NCBI GenBank assembly: GCA_041487355.1
Contig: JBGPND010000196.1
Location: 1-9,851, forward strand
Source of the DNA: JAMXLO01 sp041487355
GTDB lineage: Bacteria > Pseudomonadota > Alphaproteobacteria > Acetobacterales > Acetobacteraceae
DNA length: 9,851 nucleotides
Direction: 5' to 3'
This document shows positions 6,296-9,851 of this stretch, one piece after another. Position 1 is the first letter of the stretch, and each line of letters starts with the position of its first letter. The notes under the pieces were generated by a model. The model was not told the origin of the DNA and searched no databases. It saw only the letters and a list, made by a program, of their open reading frames with translations. A program made the position numbers and the translations under genes.

Positions 6296-6817
6296 TCAGG
6301 GAAGCGTGGATCGCGCCAGATGCTGAACCACCACGCGCGCCAGCAGCTCGCAGCCTGCCTGATCCGCCTCGTCGAACCGTGCGAGCACCGGGCTGTCGAG
6401 GTCGAGCACACCGAGCAGATCGTCCGATGCCAGCAGCGGGACCACCAACTCGGAGCGCGACGCCGTGTCGCAGGCGATGTGGCCCGGAAACGCGTTCACG
6501 TCCGGGACGAGCACCGACCGGCGTTCGGCGGCGGCCGTGCCGCAGACCCCCTTGCCGAGCGGGATGCGCACACAGGCAGGGCGGCCCTGAAACGGGCCCA
6601 GCACCAGTTCGCCACCGCGCAGGAAATAGAACCCCGCCCAGTTCAACTCGCCCAATGCGTGATAGATCGCCGCCGCGGCGTTCGCCGCATTGGCGACGCC
6701 ATCCGGCTCGCCCGCCAGCAGGGAATCGAGTTCCCCAGCCAGTTCGGCATACAAAGCGGCCTTGTCGCCCTCCCGCCGGACCGCGGTCCGCGGCGTGGGC
6801 CGTTCAGGGTCATGCAT
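6296..6817 (-). CDS. msrC: Free methionine-(R)-sulfoxide reductase (GAF domain)
   Basis: This 173-aa GAF-domain enzyme reduces free L-methionine-(R)-sulfoxide, using cysteine thiols that are recycled by thioredoxin; it is a cytosolic oxidative-damage repair function. The three family cysteines are present at Cys82 (PACVRIP), Cys92 (GKGVCGTAA) and Cys116 (HIACDTASRSELVVPL). The spacings of 10 and 24 residues are the same as in the E. coli enzyme (84/94/118). Other hallmarks are ANAAAAIYHALGELNWAGFYF (48-65), LGPFQGRPAC (73-82) and LLGVLDLDSP (134-143). The ATG at 6817 gives the normal family length; its Shine-Dalgarno is weak. It lies 78 bp downstream of the MarR-type gene on the same strand, so it may be co-transcribed with and controlled by that regulator. 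The stop abuts the inverted-repeat region. Confidence 0.93.
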   Translation of the reverse strand: MHDPERPTPRTAVRREGDKAALYAELAGELDSLLAGEPDGVANAANAAAAIYHALGELNWAGFYFLRGGELVLGPFQGRPACVRIPLGKGVCGTAAAERRSVLVPDVNAFPGHIACDTASRSELVVPLLASDDLLGVLDLDSPVLARFDEADQAGCELLARVVVQHLARSTLP

Positions 6818-6831
6818 CGATCGGGTCCGAA

Positions 6832-6861
6832 GATGGCGGTCCCCCTGATAGACCCACCATC
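6832..6861 (-). repeat. Imperfect hairpin between the MarR-type gene and msrC
   Basis: GATGGCGGTCC (6832-6842) and the nearly complementary GGGTC-containing arm ending CCACCATC (to 6861) fold into an imperfect stem with two non-Watson-Crick positions. There is no T-tract, so it is not a convincing terminator. It could moderate msrC expression within a shared transcript. Low certainty. Confidence 0.3.
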
Positions 6862-6895
6862 GGGACCCGGCAATCAGCGCCAGGCAAGCACAGGA

Positions 6896-7303
6896 TCAGT
6901 GCGCCCGCACCTCGCTGCCGGAGCGGTGGCGTGCCGGCGCCGCCGGTTCGGCGGTGATCCGCATCGCTGCGGCTGCATCACGAAGAATCGTTCGCAGCTC
7001 ACGCAGGAACGCCATGCCCGTAGCTGTCCGTTGCACCAGCACGCTGCGCCGATCCAGCGGATCGGTCTTGCGGCGGACCAGGTCGAATTCAGTCAGGCGA
7101 TCAAGCGCGCGCGTGATTGCCGGCTTCGAGACGCTGAGTTTCGCGGCCAGGCCGCGCACCGTCTGCGCCTCGGTCTCCAAATAGCAGGTGAGGAAAACCC
7201 CTAGTTGCCGGGCCGACAAATCCGGACCCTCCCGTCGGACCAGTTCGACAATCGCCGTGCGCAGGATGCCGACCAGACCATCGCTGATATCACTCGTGAC
7301 CAT
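6896..7303 (-). CDS. MarR/winged-helix family transcriptional regulator
   Basis: This 135-aa DNA-binding protein has a MarR-type winged helix. A dimerisation helix (SDGLVGILRTAIVELVRREGP, 7-27) leads into SARQLGVFLTCYLE (30-43). The helix-turn-helix TVRGLAAKLSVSKPAITRALDRLTEFDLVRRK (48-79) follows, then the wing with DPLDRRSVLV (81-90), whose Asp-Arg-Arg is typical of the family. The single cysteine (Cys40) is not at the position of the OhrR sensing cysteine, so peroxide sensing by that mechanism is not supported. The C-terminal 25 residues are Ala/Pro/Arg-rich and probably disordered. The start at 7303 is set by AGGAAAGG (7318-7311) seven bases upstream; the 30-codon in-frame extension to 7393 is rejected. 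msrC follows on the same strand. The effector is unknown. Confidence 0.85.
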   Translation of the reverse strand: MVTSDISDGLVGILRTAIVELVRREGPDLSARQLGVFLTCYLETEAQTVRGLAAKLSVSKPAITRALDRLTEFDLVRRKTDPLDRRSVLVQRTATGMAFLRELRTILRDAAAAMRITAEPAAPARHRSGSEVRAH

Positions 7304-7639
7304 CCCATAACCTTTCCTGAAGCGGACCGTGACGGCTGTCGCCCGACCGCGCGACAGCCATCCACCAGACCCTGTCACAATCCTCGGAGTCATGTCGGGT
7401 AACGAGTGGGTGACCCGTTGCGATCCGACAACCCGCCTGCCATGCAGCCAGGGCAGTAATGAGGGCCGGCCCGATCGGCCTCGGCACCGCCAGGGGAGCA
7501 GTGTCTTGTCCCAATCGCGCCGGCCACCATCCTGCGCCTCCCAGCGGCAGGACCTTCACGATGCGCCGGGCCGTCTGTCGCCAGCTATGCCGCTACATTA
7601 CGAAGTCGTCAGGACAGCCCCGGGCCGGCCACGAAATCG
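7304..7639. other. 336-bp gap without a recognisable gene
   Basis: This stretch separates the MarR-type gene from the small membrane protein gene. Apart from the regulator's Shine-Dalgarno and the 9-bp dyad, it holds only overlapping open frames with Arg/Pro-rich, family-less translations and no Shine-Dalgarno. A 7-bp inverted repeat (AGCGGCA 7543-7549, TGCCGCT 7588-7594) is too far apart for a terminator. No T-rich terminator is seen after the stop at 7640. Confidence 0.6.
7334..7359. promoter_or_regulatory. Candidate operator upstream of the MarR-type gene
   Basis: GGCTGTCGC (7334-7342) and GCGACAGCC (7351-7359) are perfect 9-bp inverted repeats with an 8-nt spacer, centred about 43 bp before the ATG of the regulator. 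MarR proteins bind palindromes and often repress themselves, so this is a natural autoregulatory site. A hairpin in the 5' leader is the alternative reading. No convincing -35/-10 pair is seen around it. Confidence 0.45.
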
Positions 7640-7837
7640 TCACAAACCCGACAGAACCCGCCAAGCCACCAGCAGTACCATCGCGACAAGGTAGCCCCGC
7701 AGCAGCAGCAGCGACAGCCGCACCGTCGGTGTCATCCGCATGCTGCCCAGGTCCTCGCGATACAGCTTCTGCTCCGGCACATCGTCGAGCGGATGGATCA
7801 CGCGGAACAGATCAGCAGCGAAAATGGCATCGGACAT
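7640..7837 (-). CDS. Small single-span membrane protein downstream of the NRAMP-type transporter
   Basis: This 65-aa protein has a charged N-terminal half (PLDDVPEQKLYREDLGSMRMTP, 16-37) and one C-terminal transmembrane helix (about 42-62, LSLLLLRGYLVAMVLLVAWRV). It starts 16 bp after the stop of the NRAMP-type gene and has a good GGGAG Shine-Dalgarno (7849-7845) seven bases before its ATG. The two are almost certainly translated from one mRNA. Arg39 and Arg47 on the N-terminal side suggest the N-terminus lies in the cytosol. Function is unknown; position suggests an accessory or regulatory subunit of the transporter, but a general small membrane protein is equally possible. I believe similar small proteins occur in related bacteria, but cannot confirm that here. 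Confidence 0.7.
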   Translation of the reverse strand: MSDAIFAADLFRVIHPLDDVPEQKLYREDLGSMRMTPTVRLSLLLLRGYLVAMVLLVAWRVLSGL

Positions 7838-7853
7838 CTGGTTTCTCCCGTGA

Positions 7854-9158
7854 TCAATTGGCGGTGGAAAACAGCGCAGGAGCGATCACCTGGGCGGCCA
7901 GCACCAGGGACAGGGCGAACAGGACGGCGATCACCGTCCAGTTGATCCAATTGTTCCAGAGGCGGTTGGCGAAGCGTTCGCCCAGCATCTCGCGATCGTT
8001 CAGCAACAACTGCAGGAACACGATGGCCGAGGGGAGCATCACGCCGGCCAGCACCTGCACACCCAGAATGATCGCCTGCAGCGGAGCGCCGGGGATCAGC
8101 ACCAGCCCCGCCGCGGCCGCCACGCACAGGGCATATGCGGCATAGAATTGCGGTGCCTGGCTGATCCTGGCTTCCAGCGTGTTGCGCCAGCCCATCACCT
8201 CGCCCCAGGCCCAGGCGGATGAGAGCGAGATGGCGGTGGCGCCCAACAGGGCCGCGTTGCACATCAGCAACAGGATCAGCGTGCGTCCGGTCCGGCCGAT
8301 GACGGGGGCCAGTACGTCGGCCATCTGCGCCGGGTCCTCGTAAGTGGTGCCACTGCCACTGCGATGCAGCGCGTCGCCAACGAGCAACATGCAGGCGGCG
8401 AAGACCACCACGGCAATGGCACCGAACAGCGTATCCAGCCGGGCCAGTTTCAGGTCGGCGAAGCGCAGCCGCTTGTCGGCGACACAGGACTGCTGGAAGA
8501 AGAGCTGCCAGGGCGCGATCGTGGTGCCGACGATGGCGATCACCAGGAATATAAAGTCGCCGGTCACACCGCCGGCCGGCACCTCCGGCAGCACCGTGCT
8601 GGCGAGTGCGGCACCCCACTGGGGATGGACCAGCGCCGCGAGGGCAAACCATGCGAGGTTCAGCCCGCACAGGGCCAGGGTCATGCGTTCCCAGCGGCGA
8701 TAGCTGCCGGTGCCGACCAGCAGGATCAGCCCAACCGCGGAGAGCGGCACCACGACCGAGGGCGCCAGTCCCAGATGCCGCGCCGCCAAGGCGATGGCTG
8801 CAAACTCGGTGACCAGGGTGAGAAAATTCACCAGCAACAGGTCGGCAAGCGAAAAACGACCCCACCACTTGCCGAAGCGCTGATAGATCATCGCGGCATG
8901 GCCCTGGCCGGTGGCGATGCCCAGCCGAACGACCATCTCCTGCACGAAGTAGGTCACCGGCAACAGCAGCAGCAGGACCCAGAGCAGCGACGTGCCATAC
9001 TGGGCGCCGGCCTGGGTATAGGTGGACACGGCCCCGGCGTCGTTGTCCGCGACCATGACGATCAGGCCGGGGCCGGCCACCACCAGGAAGTGCAGCAAGC
9101 GGTGCCGCCAGCCCGGTCGGGCCGCCACGACGCGCCGCTCGGTTGTTGCGAAGGACAT
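7854..9158 (-). CDS. Atypical NRAMP (SLC11) superfamily divalent-metal transporter
   Basis: This 434-aa inner-membrane protein has about 11 hydrophobic segments and the NRAMP fold signature at helix 1, GPGLIVMVADNDAGAVSTYTQ (29-49) followed by AGAQYG and WVLLLLLPVTYFVQEMVVRLG (60-80). Canonical NRAMPs have DPGN in helix 1 and a Met-Pro-His motif in helix 6, which select Mn/Fe. Here the aligned residues are DAGA (40-43) and IAPWQ (214-218): Asp40 is kept, but the metal-binding Asn is Ala43, the Met is Ala215 and the His is Trp217. That pattern belongs to NRAMP-related clades, some of which (NRMT) carry Mg2+. The likely substrate is a hard divalent ion such as Mg2+ rather than a transition metal; this is inference. 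The start at 9158 has the Shine-Dalgarno GGAGAAGG nine bases upstream, which is held in a hairpin. A 65-aa membrane protein follows in the same operon. Confidence 0.88.
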   Translation of the reverse strand: MSFATTERRVVAARPGWRHRLLHFLVVAGPGLIVMVADNDAGAVSTYTQAGAQYGTSLLWVLLLLLPVTYFVQEMVVRLGIATGQGHAAMIYQRFGKWWGRFSLADLLLVNFLTLVTEFAAIALAARHLGLAPSVVVPLSAVGLILLVGTGSYRRWERMTLALCGLNLAWFALAALVHPQWGAALASTVLPEVPAGGVTGDFIFLVIAIVGTTIAPWQLFFQQSCVADKRLRFADLKLARLDTLFGAIAVVVFAACMLLVGDALHRSGSGTTYEDPAQMADVLAPVIGRTGRTLILLLMCNAALLGATAISLSSAWAWGEVMGWRNTLEARISQAPQFYAAYALCVAAAAGLVLIPGAPLQAIILGVQVLAGVMLPSAIVFLQLLLNDREMLGERFANRLWNNWINWTVIAVLFALSLVLAAQVIAPALFSTAN

Positions 9159-9166
9159 CCGCGTCT

Positions 9167-9203
9167 GCCTTCTCCGTCCGTCGGCCCGGGCGGAGAGGAA
9201 GGC
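9167..9203 (-). promoter_or_regulatory. Hairpin sequestering the Shine-Dalgarno of the NRAMP-type gene
   Basis: Minus strand: GCCTT-CCT-CTCCG (9203-9191) pairs with CGGAGAAGGC (9176-9167) as two 5-bp helices with a 3-nt bulge and a 14-nt loop. The 3' arm contains the whole GGAGAAGG Shine-Dalgarno of the transporter, so the start at 9158 should be poorly accessible unless the hairpin is opened. Its 5' arm begins 14 nt after the stop of the second leader ORF, within reach of a terminating ribosome. Confidence 0.6.
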
Positions 9204-9216
9204 GGTTGGCCTTGCT

Positions 9217-9282
9217 CTACGTCCGGACCTGTCTCAGGGAGCCGGACCTCCCGGCCCGGCCGCGACTAGGGCCGTCGTCCAT
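9217..9282 (-). CDS. Second leader ORF (21 aa) coupled to the first
   Basis: This ORF starts at ATG 9282, which overlaps the stop of the preceding leader ORF as TGATG, and ends at TAG 9219-9217. The peptide is short and Arg/Gly/Ser-rich (MDDGPSRGRAGRSGS at its start) and uses the rare Arg codons AGG and AGA. It has no Shine-Dalgarno of its own, so it would depend on reinitiation. Its coding part spans two mutually exclusive hairpins (9237-9252; 9221-9226 with 9242-9247). Its role would be positional: to carry ribosomes up to the sequestering hairpin. It could also be a chance frame. Confidence 0.35.
   Translation of the reverse strand: MDDGPSRGRAGRSGSLRQVRT
9221..9252 (-). promoter_or_regulatory. 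Alternative hairpins in the NRAMP-type leader
   Basis: GGGAG (9237-9241) pairs with CTCCC (9248-9252) around the loop CCGGAC (9242-9247). That same CCGGAC can instead pair with GTCCGG (9221-9226). The two folds cannot coexist, as in attenuators and riboswitch expression platforms. No T-tract follows either, so transcription termination is not indicated. Confidence 0.4.
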
Positions 9283-9365
9283 CACTGGTCTCCAAATGCG
9301 GGCAGCCGCGCACGATCGCGCGGGAGTGCGCGGACGCGAGGGGTAACGGGGGCTTGAGCGGTCAT
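9282..9365 (-). CDS. Pro/Arg-rich leader peptide (27 aa) upstream of the NRAMP-type transporter
   Basis: This 27-codon ORF begins MTAQAPVTPRVRALPRD and has 4 Pro and 5 Arg. Its start at 9365 is preceded by AAAGGAGGTT (9380-9371), which matches the anti-Shine-Dalgarno over nine bases at optimal spacing, much stronger than the site of the transporter itself. An 8-bp hairpin (CCGCGCAC/GTGCGCGG, 9306-9333) lies inside the coding sequence. The stop overlaps the start of a second small ORF. Pro-rich leader peptides are known to control Mg2+ transporter genes in enterobacteria (mgtL and mgtP), where translation of Pro codons reports on the cell's Mg2+ or proline state. An equivalent role here is inference, but the initiation signal makes translation likely. 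Confidence 0.6.
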   Translation of the reverse strand: MTAQAPVTPRVRALPRDRARLPAFGDQ

Positions 9366-9370
9366 TGCAC

Positions 9371-9380
9371 AACCTCCTTT
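9371..9380 (-). promoter_or_regulatory. Near-ideal Shine-Dalgarno of the leader ORF
   Basis: AAAGGAGGTT on the minus strand, with GTGCA between it and the ATG at 9365. It is the best ribosome binding site in the window, although no long gene follows it directly. Confidence 0.8.
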
Positions 9381-9581
9381 GGCATCGGCTCATCCGAGCC
9401 CAGGAGGCCGCGACCGCGTGGATCAGCCGATGGCTGGCCCGAATTCCGCGGTCACATGACGCTCCTGGGCAATCCTGACCGTCGTCCCCGGCAGGCGCGG
9501 CAAGCGCCTACTGTGAGGCTCGACGGTATCGCTGCTCGATCGCGGGCTCATGTGATCCTTGATCGCTGTTGACACGCGCCC

Positions 9582-9599
9582 GGCTGCCTTCCGGCAACC
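9582..9599 (-). repeat. GNRA-loop hairpin downstream of the truncated gene
   Basis: On minus-strand RNA, GGUUGCC-GGAA-GGCAGCC forms a 7-bp stem with one G-U pair and a GGAA tetraloop. It follows the larger hairpin at 9604-9631 by four bases. Together they look like a GC-rich tandem transcription-end structure without a T-tract. Confidence 0.4.
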
Positions 9600-9603
9600 C
9601 AAC

Positions 9604-9631
9604 GGCCGGCCGGTGCGCACACCGGCCGGCC
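9604..9631 (-). terminator. GC-rich hairpin, probable terminator of the truncated gene
   Basis: GGCCGGCCGGTG (9604-9615) and CACCGGCCGGCC (9620-9631) form a perfect 12-bp stem with a 4-nt loop, eight bases after the TAG at 9642-9640 on the minus strand. It lacks a T-tract (GTTGGG follows), so it may be a Rho-assisted or T-less terminator. Its position supports the idea that a real gene ends at 9640. Confidence 0.5.
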
Positions 9632-9639
9632 TTCGCCAT

Positions 9640-9690
9640 CTAGTCCGCCGCGCGCCGCGGATCAAGCTCCTTGGTGGTGTCCCAGTTTGA
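9640..9690 (-). pseudogene. Probable 3' remnant of an interrupted gene
   Basis: The minus-strand frame ending in TAG at 9642-9640 reads SNWDTTKELDPRRAAD, which has the look of a true charged C-terminus and is followed by a strong hairpin. Upstream of about 9690 the sequence changes to that of the apparent mobile element, and the frame there (HPTLSGH and beyond) no longer looks like protein until a stop near 9848. I read this as the last 16 codons of a gene whose 5' part was replaced or displaced by an insertion. The gene family is not recognised, and the exact junction is uncertain. Confidence 0.4.
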
Positions 9691-9851
9691 ATGTCCGCTC
9701 AGGGTCGGATGGACTAAACCGCTGTCGCGGTAAGCTCTCGCGGCAGGGGACAGCGGCACAGTAGCGGGATGGCAGCGTCCTGTCTTGGGATGGAGGGGCT
9801 TCACAACCTCACCCAGGACAGGAGCCTCCCATGACCGACGAGGCCATCAGC
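9686..9851 (+). mobile_element. Edge of a probable IS91-type insertion element
   Basis: From about 9686 the sequence has the character of an element terminus: a non-coding stretch with inverted repeats (GCTGTC 9721-9726 with GACAGC 9749-9754; CCTGTCTTGGG 9779-9789 with CCCAGGACAGG 9812-9822, one mismatch), then an ORF start at 9831. IS91-type elements carry an integrase-like gene ahead of the Y2 transposase and have hairpin-rich ends. The assignment rests on the first seven residues of that ORF and on the interrupted gene next to it; no transposase is in the window. Confidence 0.4.
9831..9851 (+). CDS. Start of a probable tyrosine-recombinase-like integrase gene (partial)
   Basis: Only seven codons are present (MTDEAIS), preceded by AGGAG (9820-9824) six bases upstream. 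The start resembles what I recall of the MTDEAISPLRxR opening of integrase-like proteins that accompany IS91-family transposases in alphaproteobacteria. The gene runs off the right edge of the window, so no catalytic residue can be checked. Confidence 0.4.

Noticed and set aside
6127..7204. Overlapping plus-strand open frames across the inverted repeat and msrC/MarR genes
   Set aside because: They begin in the repeat (PPPPKPPLPQGEGED-type peptides) and continue antisense to two well-supported genes.
7290..7559. Minus-strand open frame of 89 codons between the MarR-type gene and the small membrane protein gene
   Set aside because: It starts at a GTG without a Shine-Dalgarno, overlaps the start of the regulator gene, and shows no recognisable family.
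8364..9269. 301-codon plus-strand open frame antisense to the NRAMP-type gene
   Set aside because: Its Gln/His/Gly-rich translation has no hydrophobic or domain pattern and mirrors the transporter's membrane segments.
9159..9420. Known metal riboswitch (M-box or yybP-ykoY) upstream of the NRAMP-type gene
   Set aside because: I looked for the conserved M-box core (GGUGAGGCUCC and GACGCCAAUGGGUCAACAG) and the yybP-ykoY core and saw neither; a covariance-model search would settle it.
9423..9551. 42-codon minus-strand ORF (ATG 9551) upstream of the transporter leader
   Set aside because: It has only a weak AAGGA site and no recognisable pattern; it could be a third leader ORF, but nothing in the sequence supports that beyond the open frame.

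Overview
The window is GC-rich chromosomal DNA from an alphaproteobacterium, most likely Rhodospirillales/Acetobacteraceae. This rests on the type of porin (signal peptide, then a Pro/Asn-rich segment, then an 'ANPTPGTIVIHVNG' first strand), a DUF3576 lipoprotein, a divergent thiamine-phosphate-synthase-like protein, and dispersed palindromic repeats of a kind common in alphaproteobacteria. The lineage is an inference, because no rRNA or other marker gene is present.

Left part (1-3135, all minus strand): a ThiE/TenI-like protein, then a 531-aa outer-membrane porin with a strong Shine-Dalgarno and a clear intrinsic terminator, then a DUF3576 lipoprotein with its own candidate promoter. Between ThiE and the porin is an 8-bp dyad that could be a weak terminator or an operator.

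Middle (3136-6295): an intergenic cluster of three REP-like palindromes precedes a tightly coupled plus-strand operon. The operon encodes a TPR protein fused to a GT-B glycosyltransferase-like domain, a DUF6165 protein (ATGA overlap), and the PLP-homeostasis protein YggS/PLPBP. A 21-codon ORF with a very good Shine-Dalgarno bridges the last two genes. The operon converges on msrC, and the gap between them is filled by an imperfect inverted repeat of about 250 bp.

Right part (6296-9203, minus strand): a MarR-type regulator with a 9-bp dyad just upstream, followed by free-methionine-(R)-sulfoxide reductase with all three family cysteines at E. coli spacing. A 336-bp gap without a gene separates these from an NRAMP-superfamily transporter followed by a 65-aa single-span membrane protein. 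The transporter lacks the canonical DPGN and MPH metal-site residues (it has DAGA and APW), so its substrate is probably not the usual Mn/Fe.

The most interesting region is the transporter's leader (9167-9380). It has a nearly ideal Shine-Dalgarno driving a 27-codon Pro/Arg-rich leader ORF, a second 21-codon ORF coupled to it by TGATG, alternative hairpins, and a final hairpin that buries the transporter's own Shine-Dalgarno. This looks like translation-dependent control of a metal transporter.

Far right (9583-9851): the 3' end of a minus-strand gene followed by GC-rich hairpins appears to be cut off by an incoming element. The last 21 bases are the start of a plus-strand ORF that I tentatively read as the integrase-like gene of an IS91-type element.
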